Positions 8,482-17,803 of a stretch of DNA of 64,000 nucleotides are shown here, piece by piece. The DNA comes from CAJQQK01 sp963696075 (GTDB lineage: Bacteria > Pseudomonadota > Alphaproteobacteria > Rhizobiales > Hyphomicrobiaceae): NCBI GenBank assembly GCA_963696075.1, contig CAVOJD010000015.1, positions 351,251-415,250 of the forward strand, in the 5' to 3' direction. How positions within the stretch are numbered: position 1 is the stretch's first letter; each line of letters opens with the position of its first letter. A program made the translations under genes and the position numbers. The notes beneath the pieces were generated by a model, which was not told where the DNA came from, searched no databases, and was given only the letters and a program-made list of their open reading frames with translations.

Positions 8482-9243
8482 ATGTCTTCAGTGCTCAATG
8501 TCGCAGAGGCGATCAAGGCGCGGACTAATTCCGAGCGTGGGCGTGCTGGTGCTATATTCAGCCTGCCCCGATTCAACGCGGGTGGTGCTGCTTTAGCCAA
8601 GGACGCCAGAACGGATATGTTTGTCGACGTCGCCCGGACGACATTGCCGATTGAATTTCAGGGACGGGAAGTCAAACTCGAAGCGCATGCTTACGAGGAC
8701 GAGACGTCGTCCTATCAGGCCATGGCCGTGTTGCATCGGCGTGGTGGCGAGGGCGTGCCGCTGGAGCCCGGCGTCAAACGCGACGAGGTTCCGCTGGTGC
8801 GGGTCCACAGTGGCTGTGTGACCGGGGATATCTTCCATTCGCTGAGGTGCGACTGCTATGCGCAGCTGCAACTCTCGCTGGAGCGGATTATCGATGCCGA
8901 TCTCGGCATGATCATCTATCTCCCGCACCACGAAGGCCGCGGGATCGGCCTCGTCAACAAGATCAAGGCGTATGCCGCGCAGGATCGCGGGCTCGACACC
9001 GTCGATGCCAACCTGTCGATCGGGGCGCCGGTGGATGCGCGTGACTATGAGCTGCCCGCGAAGATCCTCAAGGATCTCGGATATGGGAGCATTCGTCTGA
9101 TGAGCAACAATCCGCTCAAGAACGAGGCTCTGGAACGCCACGGGATCAAGGTGGTCGAGCAGGTGCGGACGGTGACGACGCCGTCGGAGCACAACGAACG
9201 CTATCTCGCCACCAAGCGTGAGCGGATGGACCACAAGCTCTAA
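8482..9243 (+). CDS. ribA: GTP cyclohydrolase II, stand-alone
   Basis: I chose ATG 8482 because AAGGA at 8468-8472 is correctly spaced for it; the ORF is open further upstream. The zinc-binding cysteines are in HSGCVTGDIFHSLRCDCYA, and the catalytic region reads LPHHEGRGIGL. GTP cyclohydrolase II opens GTP to 2,5-diamino-6-ribosylamino-pyrimidinone phosphate. Alphaproteobacterial housekeeping enzymes are usually RibBA fusions in a rib operon. This one lacks the RibB domain and sits near a lone RibD reductase and a PTPS gene, so it may serve a dedicated pathway. LMSNNPLKNEAL replaces the usual TNNP-K block. Confidence 0.9.
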   Translation: MSSVLNVAEAIKARTNSERGRAGAIFSLPRFNAGGAALAKDARTDMFVDVARTTLPIEFQGREVKLEAHAYEDETSSYQAMAVLHRRGGEGVPLEPGVKRDEVPLVRVHSGCVTGDIFHSLRCDCYAQLQLSLERIIDADLGMIIYLPHHEGRGIGLVNKIKAYAAQDRGLDTVDANLSIGAPVDARDYELPAKILKDLGYGSIRLMSNNPLKNEALERHGIKVVEQVRTVTTPSEHNERYLATKRERMDHKL

Positions 9244-9302
9244 GGCGCTCTCAATCGCCACAAGGCTGGCGCTGGCCGGCCTGAGACGGCTTCAACGAAA
9301 TA

Positions 9303-9340
9303 AAGGGCTGCTTCCCTGACCGGGGAGCAGCCCTTTTTTG
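9303..9340 (+). terminator. Rho-independent terminator after ribA
   Basis: A stem GGGCTGCTTCCC (9305-9316) pairs with GGGGAGCAGCCC (9322-9333) and is followed directly by six T at 9334-9339. It lies 60 bases after the ribA stop and points in the same direction. Confidence 0.92.
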
Positions 9341-9516
9341 CGTCTGGCGTTCAGCGGCTGGCGACGGACAACCGGTTCTGCAGTTTCGCGAAAACCGCAC
9401 CCACAAAGATCGGTCGTGCGGCTCGACAGTATTTGAGGGGGATCATTTATTCAGTTCAGGGTGCGGGCCGTTCGTGATGGCCATCGCTGCCCCCATAACC
9501 GGAAACGATCTCATTC

Positions 9517-11274
9517 TCAGGGCGTGGTGATGGGGTCGGTGGCGGCGGCGGGCTCGGTGAAGGAGCCTTCCTTGATCAGGCGCTGGAACATGCCGCCGGC
9601 CTTGGAGAGTTCGGCGAAGGTGCCGCGCTCGGTAATGCGGCCCTCCTCCATCACGATGATCTGGTCGGCGTTGGCGACGGTGGAGAGGCGGTGGGCGATG
9701 ATGAAGGTGGTGCGGCCCTGGCGCAGGGTGTCGAGGGCCTGCTTGATTTTCGATTCGGTTTCGGTGTCGAGGGCGCTGGTGGCTTCATCGAGGATGAGGA
9801 TCGGTGCGTCCTTGAGGATGGCGCGGGCAATCGCGAGGCGCTGGCGCTCGCCGCCGGACAATGCGCCGCCGCGTTCGCCGGCGACAAAATCGTAGCCGCC
9901 GTCCTTGCGGGCAATGAAATCAGCGGCCTCGGCGAGGCGGGCTGCCTTTGCGACGTCGGCGTCGCTGGCGGCCGGGCGGCCGAGGCGGATGTTTTCGGCG
10001 ATCGACCGGTTGAAGAGGCCGGCATCCTGGAAGACGACGGCGATCGCGTGGCGCAGGCTGGTGAGCTGGACATCGCGGATGTCCTGGCCGCCGATCAGAA
10101 TGCGGCCCTGGTCGGGATCGCGCAGGCGCTGGAGAAGGGCGAGGGCGGTTGTCTTGCCGGCGCCGGTCGGGCCGACGAGGGCCAGGGTGTCGCCGGCCTT
10201 GACGCTGAAATCGAGATCGAAGACGCCGTGACCCTGGGCGTCATAGCGGAAGGTGACGTTCTCGAAGCGGACGGCGCCGCGCGGGTCGGCGAGAGGGGGG
10301 GCGTCCTTGTCGTCGAGGATGTCGGCGTTGGTGTCGAGGAGGTCAAAGAAGGTCGCCAGCGTCGGGGCCTGCATGAAGAGGCGCGTGACGAAGGCTGAGA
10401 GCTGGTCGAGCTTGCCGATCAAGAGGGTTGCGAAGCCGACGAAGGAGACGATTTCGCCGACGCTCAGCTGCCCGTGGGTGATCAGGTAGGAGCCGAGCGC
10501 GAAGACGCAGATCATGGTGATTGTTGCAGCCGCGCGATTGAGGACGGTGAGGAAGCCCCACCAGGTGAGCACGGGATATTGCGCCTGGAGGAGACGCTGC
10601 ATGTCGTTTCGCAGCATTTCAGCTTCGGCGGACAGGCGGGCATAGCTCTGGACGATGGCGACGTTGGAGACGACATCACCGACGCGGCCCGAGACCTGGA
10701 TGTGGTGCTTTTCAACTTCCTTCTGGCGAGCAGACGTCCGGTGGACCACGGCCATGTTGAGGATCACGTAGATCACGCCGAGGGCTGTGAGGAGGAGGGC
10801 GAGGCGCCACTCCATGTAATAGGCCAAGGGCACCATCAGGAGGACGGCGACGAAGGCTGAGAACTGCTCCCGCAGGAAGGTGAGCCAGGTGCCGAAGAGG
10901 GCATCAGCGCCGGCAAGAACGTTGCGCACGGTCGCGCCGGTGCCGGTGCGGGCATGATAGGAGATGGGGAGCGTGATGGCCTTGTCGAAGGCCTCTGCCA
11001 TCGCGCCGAGGCGGCAGCGGTGAGCCATGCGGTCGGCTGCGACGGAGACGACGACACTCGCGACGATGCCGACGATGCCGATCAGCGCCCAGATCATGAT
11101 GTATCCGCTGGTGGGGCGGCTGTTTGCGAGTGCGTCGACGATGGCGCCAAACAGCATCGGTTCGGCGAGCTGGACGAAACCGATGCCGGCGTTGGCAATC
11201 GCGAGGAAATAGACGGCCGGGCCTTCTCGCAGCAGCATCTCCAGGGCGCGCTTATAGGTCTGGAAAAGGTTCAT
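9517..11274 (-). CDS. ABC exporter, permease-ATPase fusion, NdvA/ChvA-like
   Basis: ATG 11274 gives 585 residues, the length of the cyclic beta-1,2-glucan exporter NdvA. The start MNLFQTYKRALEML and the segment AEPMLFGAIVDA match that family. The N-terminal half is a six-helix ABC membrane domain. The C-terminal half carries Walker A (GPTGAGKTT, ~370), signature ALSGGERQR (~480), Walker B LILDEATSALD (~503) and the H-loop histidine in IIAHRLS. Its start overlaps the stop of the upstream YfhO-like gene. MdoH and OpgC elsewhere in the window support a role in envelope glucans, but the exact substrate is inferred. Confidence 0.85.
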   Translation of the reverse strand: MNLFQTYKRALEMLLREGPAVYFLAIANAGIGFVQLAEPMLFGAIVDALANSRPTSGYIMIWALIGIVGIVASVVVSVAADRMAHRCRLGAMAEAFDKAITLPISYHARTGTGATVRNVLAGADALFGTWLTFLREQFSAFVAVLLMVPLAYYMEWRLALLLTALGVIYVILNMAVVHRTSARQKEVEKHHIQVSGRVGDVVSNVAIVQSYARLSAEAEMLRNDMQRLLQAQYPVLTWWGFLTVLNRAAATITMICVFALGSYLITHGQLSVGEIVSFVGFATLLIGKLDQLSAFVTRLFMQAPTLATFFDLLDTNADILDDKDAPPLADPRGAVRFENVTFRYDAQGHGVFDLDFSVKAGDTLALVGPTGAGKTTALALLQRLRDPDQGRILIGGQDIRDVQLTSLRHAIAVVFQDAGLFNRSIAENIRLGRPAASDADVAKAARLAEAADFIARKDGGYDFVAGERGGALSGGERQRLAIARAILKDAPILILDEATSALDTETESKIKQALDTLRQGRTTFIIAHRLSTVANADQIIVMEEGRITERGTFAELSKAGGMFQRLIKEGSFTEPAAATDPITTP

Positions 11275-13622
11275 GAGGGGCTGGCTTTTGAGACCTTGGA
11301 GTTTTCGGGGGCGGGGCTGAGAAGGCTTCTCAGGGGCGTGAAGCGGAAGGTGACGGTGTGGCGGCCCGCAGGGACCGCGACGGCGCGAAAGATGACATTG
11401 GCGCGGTGCATTTCGACCGGTTTGGCGTTGATCTCGGCACGCCACCAGGGATGCCAGATGTCGTTGAGAATGGCGTATCCCCCATCAGGGCTTTCGACGC
11501 TCAGCGTAACACGGGTGTTGCGGTAGTCGGTGATTGCGATTTTTCCGGGGCGTCTGGTGGCGGTGGCAGGGGTTGCGTCTTCGAGGACGACGGTTGTTTT
11601 GAAGTCGGTTGTCGGCCAGGCGCCGGTGCGCAGGATTTCATCGAAATTGGCAGATATGGCGCGGGTTGCGAAGAGGACGCGGGGGAGGGCGCCGGGGTTC
11701 TCGTAGATCGTGGCGTCAGGGGTGCGGGCTGCGACCGGCAGGGGGTTGGCGGCCAGAGACTTGTCGATTGTTTCGATCGGGGCGCCGGTTGCGATGTAGC
11801 GCAGGCCGAGGAGGTCGGCCAGGGGGGAGCGGTAGGAGGGGAAGAGGGGGGTGAATTTGCGTTGTTCGCCAAGGGCTGCGGTGTCGCCTGCGCCAGTGGC
11901 GCGGACATAGAGGTCGAGGCGGACGGGATTGGCGCCAAGGGTGGAGTCGAGGTTGTGGGTGAGGGGGGTGTTGGGCCAGTGGTAGCCGAGGCCGACCATC
12001 TCGATGCGGTCGCGCTGGGTGGGCGAGCGGGTTGCTGCGAGCAGGGTCTTGAGGCGGGCGATGGTTGGCTGGGCGCCGTCCGGCTCGAGCATCGTGAGGG
12101 TGGAGGTGGGGAGGGCGGACGCGCCGTTCGGGCCGTTGTTCCAGACGATGTCGAGGGCGGTTGGCACGACCAGGCATGCGGCGGCGGCAAGGGGGCGAAT
12201 GGGGGCGATGTGGATGGCGGCCAGGATCGCGGCGGCAGCAAAGATAAACCAGAGGGCTGCCTGGCCGAGCACGGGGAGGGCCTGGGGGAGGCGGTCGAGG
12301 GCGATCGCCACGGATGCTGCAAGGGCGATGAGGGCGACGGCGATGAGGGCTGCGGCAGCCAGCTCGGTGCGGGGTGGGGCGGCGTTTTCGTGTGCGGCGG
12401 CGAGGCGGCGGGTTGCGGTGAAGGCTGCGAGGAATGCCGCCAGGGTGCCGATCAGGAAGACCGCGTCGGCGGGGCGGCGATAGAAAGAGACGCCGGGGAG
12501 GAAATCGTAGGCCCAGCGGAAGGCCGGTGTGTACCAGCCAAGCGCATAGATAAGGACCGCGATGAAGGCGATTGAAAAGAAGCGGATCTCGCGCCGCCAG
12601 AGATCACCGCTGATAACCCCCATCAGGATCAGGAGAAGGGGGAGGGCGCCAATGTAGGAGACGCCCATGTTCTGGGCGAGGTAGAGGCCGGTGCCGGGCC
12701 AGGGGAAGCTCGGCGGGCCCCAATAGTTGGCCATTTCGCCGGCGGCGCCATAGAGGTTGGGGGCGATTGCCGTGAGCAGCAGGGCGGGGTGAAGGGAGCC
12801 GGCGCCGGCGCCTTCGAAACTGATCTCCGGCCGGTTGGATTGGCCGGCCAGGGCAAGCGTGAAGAGAATAGGCAGCGCGATGAGGCTGAGGGCGATGACG
12901 CCGCCCGCCAAGAGCGGGGGCACCGCGCGGGAGAGGCGCTGGGGCAGCGTCGGGGTGGGGCCTGCGAGGACGTGGGCGGCGGTGAAGGCAATCAGGATAT
13001 AGAGGCAGAGCAGGCCGACCTGATCACGGCCAAGCACGATGAAGGCTGCGATCAAGCCCGCAAGCGCGCCATAGACGAGGCGGTGTGCGAGGGCGGGACG
13101 ATCGAGGGCGCGGGTCAGGAAAAACAGGGTTGGCGGCAGGTAGGCGAGGCTCAGGACCTGGCCGAAGTGCTGGAGGCGCCAGGCCATGGCCGCGCCGAAA
13201 CAGAAGACGATGGCGGCGAGCAGGCCTGCGCCGGGGGGCCAGCCGAGATCGCGGGTGTAGAGGATGACAAAGACGCCCGACATCAGGAGCATCGCAAAGA
13301 TGACAGAATCGATCACCCACGGTCCCGGCGCGGACTGAAACAGCGCCAGCACCACGAAGGGGGGCGAAAAGAGCATCGATTGCGGGTCGGCGATCTGGGG
13401 ATGACCGGCGAAGACGTTGGGTGTCCAGAACGGCCATTCGCCGCGCGCGAAACTGGCCGCCATGAACTGGATCTGAGGGGCGAAGTGGGCTTTGCCGTCC
13501 CAGGGAATGGTGACGGCGCCGGAGGCCCATGGCCAATAGAAGGCAAGCCAGATGACGCCCCAGGCCGCAAGCCAGAGGGTGAGATGGTTGCGAGAGGTTT
13601 CGGGGCGACCGCTCAATTGCAC
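11271..13622 (-). CDS. Large polytopic membrane protein, YfhO-like
   Basis: This 783-residue protein has about a dozen hydrophobic segments in its first 530 residues, followed by a ~250-residue soluble C-terminal region. The start region has GKAHFAPQIQF and ARGEWPFWTPNVFAGHPQ, resembling YfhO-type proteins linked to glycosylation of envelope polymers (GT-C-like fold). The C-terminal domain ends with a beta-rich segment (HPWWRAEINAKPVE, RHTVTFRF) seen in the same proteins. It overlaps the ABC exporter start by four bases, so the two are probably cotranscribed. Function is not established. Confidence 0.7.
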   Translation of the reverse strand: MQLSGRPETSRNHLTLWLAAWGVIWLAFYWPWASGAVTIPWDGKAHFAPQIQFMAASFARGEWPFWTPNVFAGHPQIADPQSMLFSPPFVVLALFQSAPGPWVIDSVIFAMLLMSGVFVILYTRDLGWPPGAGLLAAIVFCFGAAMAWRLQHFGQVLSLAYLPPTLFFLTRALDRPALAHRLVYGALAGLIAAFIVLGRDQVGLLCLYILIAFTAAHVLAGPTPTLPQRLSRAVPPLLAGGVIALSLIALPILFTLALAGQSNRPEISFEGAGAGSLHPALLLTAIAPNLYGAAGEMANYWGPPSFPWPGTGLYLAQNMGVSYIGALPLLLILMGVISGDLWRREIRFFSIAFIAVLIYALGWYTPAFRWAYDFLPGVSFYRRPADAVFLIGTLAAFLAAFTATRRLAAAHENAAPPRTELAAAALIAVALIALAASVAIALDRLPQALPVLGQAALWFIFAAAAILAAIHIAPIRPLAAAACLVVPTALDIVWNNGPNGASALPTSTLTMLEPDGAQPTIARLKTLLAATRSPTQRDRIEMVGLGYHWPNTPLTHNLDSTLGANPVRLDLYVRATGAGDTAALGEQRKFTPLFPSYRSPLADLLGLRYIATGAPIETIDKSLAANPLPVAARTPDATIYENPGALPRVLFATRAISANFDEILRTGAWPTTDFKTTVVLEDATPATATRRPGKIAITDYRNTRVTLSVESPDGGYAILNDIWHPWWRAEINAKPVEMHRANVIFRAVAVPAGRHTVTFRFTPLRSLLSPAPENSKVSKASPS

Positions 13623-13932
13623 GGGAAATGAAATCGGGCGTCCTCGATGGTTCAGGAGAGGTTCATGTCAGGCGGATATGGTCCCAGATCCGGGCGCCGT
13701 GACCTCGCCTTTTGCTGATCTTTTGATCGAAGTTTGGGCACGGAGGACTTCGAACCGTTACAATTAGGCCGAAAGCAGTGATCGGGTATATGGGTATCGC
13801 ATAAATGTGATGGGCGATAAGCACCGATTGCACTTAATGAGCCTTGTTCTTTTCAACTGATTTGCGGATGTCGTGTTTAGCTTTTCGGTCGATGTTTGGC
13901 CACAGGAACGTGATCTTGGTCTACGGGCATAA
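13623..13932. other. Intergenic region between divergent genes
   Basis: No gene is supported in these 310 bases. They lie between the minus-strand YfhO-like gene and the plus-strand RibD-type reductase and must hold both promoters. The stretch from 13740 to 13900 is noticeably more AT-rich than its surroundings. I could not assign a confident -35/-10 pair or operator. Confidence 0.5.
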
Positions 13933-14754
13933 ATGCAGGGGTCGAGACGCACATTCGTGTTCGGTCCTTGTCCCGCCGGTTTGGCCGGTGAACTGGAGGA
14001 TTGGGTTTTGAGCGACGTTCTTACGCCACGTAGGGTCACGGCGCTGCGCGATGTCCGCCGCGCCAAAGGTCTTTCCCAGTACGACAACGTATTCGAGCCG
14101 ATCCGGAACGCCCTGCCGGACCGGCCGTTTGTCGTCGGCCAGCTTGGCCAATCGCTGGATGGGCGCATTGCGACGGTGACGGGGGAGAGCCGCTGGATCA
14201 ACGGTGAGGCGGCACTTGACCATCTCCATCGTCTGCGGGCGCATGTCGACGCTGTCGTCGTCGGGATCGGTACGGCTGAAGAAGATGATCCTTGCCTGAC
14301 GGTCCGCCGGGTTGCCGGGCGCAACCCGGCGCGGGTTGTCGTCGACCCGCGCGGGCGTCTTAAGGGGGCGGCCAACTGCCTCAGGGACGATGGCGTCGAA
14401 CGGGTCGTAATCGGACCGGAGCGGGCGGGGCTGCCGCAGGGTGTCACGTTCATTGATATTGCGCGCACGGAGGGCAAGCTTTGCCCCAGGGCGATCGCGC
14501 AAAGCCTGTTCGAGCGCGGGCTCAAGAAAATACTGATCGAAGGGGGCGCGTGGACCGTATCCCGGTTTATCGAGGCTGGCGCGATGGATCGGCTGCACAT
14601 GCTGGTCGCCCCGGTCATTCTGGGGTCTGGCAAGTCGGGCATCGACCTCACGCCGATCGAACGTCTCGATGATGCGTTGCGGCCGCCGGCACGCGCCTAT
14701 GTGCTGGATGGTGGCGAAGTGGTGTTCGACCTGGATTTGAGCGGCAGATCATAA
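13933..14754 (+). CDS. RibD C-terminal reductase-domain protein (DHFR fold)
   Basis: This is a reductase of about 270 residues matching only the C-terminal half of RibD; the N-terminal deaminase is absent. Motifs are VVGQLGQSLDGRIAT, SRWINGEAALDHLHRLRA, VGIGTAEEDDPCLTVR and LIEGGAWTVSRFIEAG. Family members reduce the ribosyl side chain of pyrimidine intermediates or act as dihydropterin reductases. The first ~45 residues before RPFVVG are unlike RibD, so a later start is possible. With the lone ribA and the PTPS-like gene it suggests a specialised GTP-derived metabolite. Confidence 0.82.
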   Translation: MQGSRRTFVFGPCPAGLAGELEDWVLSDVLTPRRVTALRDVRRAKGLSQYDNVFEPIRNALPDRPFVVGQLGQSLDGRIATVTGESRWINGEAALDHLHRLRAHVDAVVVGIGTAEEDDPCLTVRRVAGRNPARVVVDPRGRLKGAANCLRDDGVERVVIGPERAGLPQGVTFIDIARTEGKLCPRAIAQSLFERGLKKILIEGGAWTVSRFIEAGAMDRLHMLVAPVILGSGKSGIDLTPIERLDDALRPPARAYVLDGGEVVFDLDLSGRS

Positions 14755-14766
14755 CGAGCGTGGGCG

Positions 14767-15354
14767 ATGTTTGAAGATGCAGGGCGCGGGAACGCGCGAC
14801 ACGAACCCGTCTACTCCCCCTTCGCCCGTTTCCTCCACTGGCTGGTGGCGGTTCTGATCGCCGTGATGGCCATAACGGGCTATCTGATGGTCTACCGGGG
14901 CAAGGACCTCAACATCTGGGACGCGCTGACGAACAATCTCTATTCAACGCACAAGGCGCTGGGTCTGGTTGTGCTGGGCCTCGTTATCATCCGGCTGGTC
15001 TACCGTCTTTTCGCGGGACGGCCGAGCGACGAGGCGACGCTGACCCCGTTTCAGAAGATCGCCAGTCACACGGTCCATTGGACGCTTTATGCATTGCTGC
15101 TGGCCATTCCGCTGGGCGGGTGGCTCGGGGTTTCGTTGTTTCCGGCGCTTGATGTGTTCGGGCTGTTCCAGATCCCGGCGCTTGCCTCGCCCGACAAGGC
15201 GCTTAGCGAGCAGGTGCTCTGGGTGCACGGTTGGGCCGCCTATTTCCTGCTCGGATTTGTTGCGATCCACGTTGTCGCGGCGCTCTACCATCACTTCGTT
15301 CGCAATGACGGTGTGTTGGCGCGGATGCTGCCGAGTATCCGACGCAAGATCTAG
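14767..15354 (+). CDS. Cytochrome b561-type membrane protein
   Basis: The 195-residue protein has four hydrophobic helices and conserved histidines that would bind two b hemes: SPFARFLHWLVA (helix 1), STHKALGL (helix 2), SHTVHWTLYALL (helix 3) and WVHGWAAYFLLGFVAIHVVAAL (helix 4). This is the bacterial b561/Ni-hydrogenase cytochrome b fold, which moves electrons between quinols and periplasmic acceptors. It starts 12 bases after the RibD-type gene and is probably in the same operon. Confidence 0.88.
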   Translation: MFEDAGRGNARHEPVYSPFARFLHWLVAVLIAVMAITGYLMVYRGKDLNIWDALTNNLYSTHKALGLVVLGLVIIRLVYRLFAGRPSDEATLTPFQKIASHTVHWTLYALLLAIPLGGWLGVSLFPALDVFGLFQIPALASPDKALSEQVLWVHGWAAYFLLGFVAIHVVAALYHHFVRNDGVLARMLPSIRRKI

Positions 15355-15446
15355 CAGGACGCCGGGTTCCTTATTCACTGCCGGCGCGTGACTTCAGGCG
15401 GGTAGCCGGGGCTGGTTTTCCCGGCGTCATGCGGCACAGCCAGCAA

Positions 15447-16250
15447 TCAAGCTTTCGGTACGGCCAGGAAGTCGAGATGGCCGACGATGGTCACGGCGTC
15501 GGGATCGTTTGCCCGGCTCTCGAGCCACGCCTCGCCGTCTTCGACGGTCAGGCCGTCCGCTTCGGCTGCCGCACCGGCCCAGCCGCGATCGGTTTCGCGG
15601 CGCAGTTGGATAAATTCATCATCGAGGACCCAGGGGCTTTTGCCACGGTGCGTGGTGTAGCCGAGACGCTCGAAGGCACGCTCGAGGGCGTCGGTTGCGG
15701 CGGGGCCGGCGGCCGGGCCGAAGCCTTTGTCGGTGCGCTGGTGGCGATTGAAGGCGTGACGCAGGATGGCGGCTGCCGGTGTCTCGGGCAGCCAGCAGGC
15801 GATGCCGTCATAGGTCAGCACGGTATAGAAGGCGGCACCTGCGGCCGCGATCTGGTCGGCCATGTGCGAGATCTTGTCCTCGGAGATGAGATCGAACAGG
15901 GCTGCGGCGGTGACGAGGTCATGGCCTTTGACGAGGTCTCGGATGTTGCCGTCGGCGAAGTCGGCCTGGCGGTAGGTGATGTCGACGTTTGGCGTGCCAT
16001 GCCGGCCATTCAGGCGCTCGGCGTTCTGGAGCAGCGTGGTGTCGTAGTCGACCAGGGTCCAGCGTTGCGGACAGGCAATCTCAGGGGATAGGGAACGAAA
16101 GTTCGAGCCGGTGCCACAGCCAAGGTCGACGATCGAGATGTCGTGGCGGGGGGCGAGGTGGGCCAGCAGCGCCTGGCGGAGGCGATGGTTGACGGCGGCG
16201 TGGTCGGCGGGTTCGCGCAGGGCCAGCCAGTCGGGGTCAAATCCACTCAT
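15447..16250 (-). CDS. Class I SAM-dependent methyltransferase
   Basis: The SAM-binding motif I is VDLGCGTGSNFRSL, followed by the acidic residue of motif II in WTLVDYDTTLL. The protein has 267 residues and no signal peptide. It is the last gene of a tight minus-strand operon, and its ATG overlaps the stop of the glycosyltransferase. Its companions (PTPS-like, MDR dehydrogenase, GT4) suggest it methylates a small molecule, possibly a pterin or glycoside; that is inference. Confidence 0.82.
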   Translation of the reverse strand: MSGFDPDWLALREPADHAAVNHRLRQALLAHLAPRHDISIVDLGCGTGSNFRSLSPEIACPQRWTLVDYDTTLLQNAERLNGRHGTPNVDITYRQADFADGNIRDLVKGHDLVTAAALFDLISEDKISHMADQIAAAGAAFYTVLTYDGIACWLPETPAAAILRHAFNRHQRTDKGFGPAAGPAATDALERAFERLGYTTHRGKSPWVLDDEFIQLRRETDRGWAGAAAEADGLTVEDGEAWLESRANDPDAVTIVGHLDFLAVPKA

Positions 16251-17347
16251 CAGGCGCGCTCCGATTTCGGGTCGCCCAGCTTGTCGCCGGCTGCGACGGA
16301 TTTAATGACGGCGGCGATCGTTCGGGCACTTTCGGGCCAATCGGGGAGGCGACGGCCGGCGGCCCACGAGGCACTGGCCATATCGGTGCGTTTTTCAGCG
16401 TCGGCAAGGACGGCCGCGATCGCATCGCCGAGCGCCTTGGCGTTGTTCGGTTTGACCTTGATGGCGGCGGCATCAGGGACGGTTTCGGCGGCGGCGCCAC
16501 CGGTCGTGGAGATGATCGGGAGGCCGCGCGCCATCGCTTCGGCGAGGACCATGCCGTAGCCCTCGTAGAGGGAGGGGAGGACGAAGAGGTCGGCGCGGGC
16601 ATAGAGGCGGGAGAGCTCGCGGGCGGAGACTTCACCGGCGATCGTGATGTTGCGGCGCAGGCCGGAGCGCAGGATGCGCTCGCGCACGAGATTGGCTTCG
16701 TTCGTGTCGCGGTCGACCGCGCCGACGATTGTGAGGTGCCAGTCGGCGGGCACGTCGGGACTTTTGCTGAAGTGGAGGAGCGCGTCGATCAGGATGGGGT
16801 AGCCCTTGCGGGGGATGAGGGCGCCGACGGAGAGCATCGAAAACGGGTTGCGCGTGCCGCTGGCGCGCAATGCGGGCACGGTGCCGGGCTCGGCGACGGA
16901 CAGGCGGTGTTCGTCGACGCCATAGTCGCGGATGAGGGTGCGTGCGGTCAGGGGGCTGGTGGCGATGACGGCGGCGGCGTGCTGAAGGGCGACGCGCTCG
17001 CAGGCCTGGAGGTGGCGCTGGCGGTGCGGGGTGAGGCCGGTTTCCAGCGCGAGGGGATGGTGTACGAGGGCGATAATCGGCGAGGCGATCGCGGTCACGA
17101 TCTCAGGCGGCAGGGCGCCAAAGGCGAGCCCGTCAAAGAGGATCGGTGTTGCCGGCGCGATCTGGGCCAACAGGTGGCGGGTGACTTCGAGATCTGCTTC
17201 GGTGGGATCCGGGAAGGTATCAGGCAGGGCGATATGATGCGCCACGATGCCATGCTCGGGCAGATGCTGGAGCATCCGCCGCGCGTAGGCGTAGCCGCCG
17301 GTGGGCAGATTGAGGTCGCCCGGGATGGCAAATGCAACGTCAATCAC
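16250..17347 (-). CDS. Glycosyltransferase family 4
   Basis: The 365-residue GT-B protein starts IDVAFAIPGDLNLPTGGYAYARRML, with the glycine-rich acceptor loop. It has the donor-binding motif SLYEGYGMVLAEAMARGLP, containing the EX7E pattern of retaining GT4 enzymes, and LSVGALIPRKGYPILIDAL. It overlaps the PTPS-like gene upstream and the methyltransferase downstream. That coupling points to glycosylation of whatever the operon makes, rather than to a polysaccharide locus. Confidence 0.86.
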   Translation of the reverse strand: MIDVAFAIPGDLNLPTGGYAYARRMLQHLPEHGIVAHHIALPDTFPDPTEADLEVTRHLLAQIAPATPILFDGLAFGALPPEIVTAIASPIIALVHHPLALETGLTPHRQRHLQACERVALQHAAAVIATSPLTARTLIRDYGVDEHRLSVAEPGTVPALRASGTRNPFSMLSVGALIPRKGYPILIDALLHFSKSPDVPADWHLTIVGAVDRDTNEANLVRERILRSGLRRNITIAGEVSARELSRLYARADLFVLPSLYEGYGMVLAEAMARGLPIISTTGGAAAETVPDAAAIKVKPNNAKALGDAIAAVLADAEKRTDMASASWAAGRRLPDWPESARTIAAVIKSVAAGDKLGDPKSERA

Positions 17348-17744
17348 GCAGCGATCCTTCGTACCAGGCGCGGGCCAGATGGGTTTCGCCCAGCGTCACA
17401 CGCAGACGGGTGAGGCGTTCGGAGCCGGGGCCGAGATCGCCACGGTCGATTGCCTGCCGGAGGCTGTCGAAGATGTGACGGCAGAGGAACTCGGTGGTGG
17501 TGAGGGTGCCGGCGAATTCTTCCTTCTCATCGAGGTCCTGGTAGGCGAGCGGCTTGAGAACGGCTTTGAGTGACTCGCCCGCGCGGCCGATGTCGACCAC
17601 GACATTCTGGGGGGAGAGATCATCGGAGATGAAGGCGACGTCGACGACGAAGGTCGCGCCGTGCTTGTTCTGGGCCGGACCGAAGAAGGGATCGGGCAGG
17701 GAGTGGGCGATCATGATCGCTTCTCGAACTTCAACGGCGTACAT
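17340..17744 (-). CDS. 6-pyruvoyltetrahydropterin synthase/QueD-like protein, atypical zinc site
   Basis: ATG 17744 is preceded by AAGGA at the right spacing; the ORF extends upstream without support. The 134-residue protein has the PTPS fold markers IAHSLP, VVDIGRAGESLKAVL, LTTTEFLCRHIFD and LGETHLARAWYEG. The usual H-G-H of the zinc triad reads KHGA, so one zinc histidine is missing, and the catalytic cysteine of QueD before it is also absent. It is in one operon with an MDR dehydrogenase, a GT4 and a methyltransferase. It probably acts on a pterin-like compound but cannot be called QueD. Confidence 0.8.
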   Translation of the reverse strand: MYAVEVREAIMIAHSLPDPFFGPAQNKHGATFVVDVAFISDDLSPQNVVVDIGRAGESLKAVLKPLAYQDLDEKEEFAGTLTTTEFLCRHIFDSLRQAIDRGDLGPGSERLTRLRVTLGETHLARAWYEGSLRD

Positions 17745-17803
17745 GGGGTCGTCCTTTTCAAAGGTCTTGCAACGGATACGCTCCAACGGCGTGAGAGCAT
17801 ATG

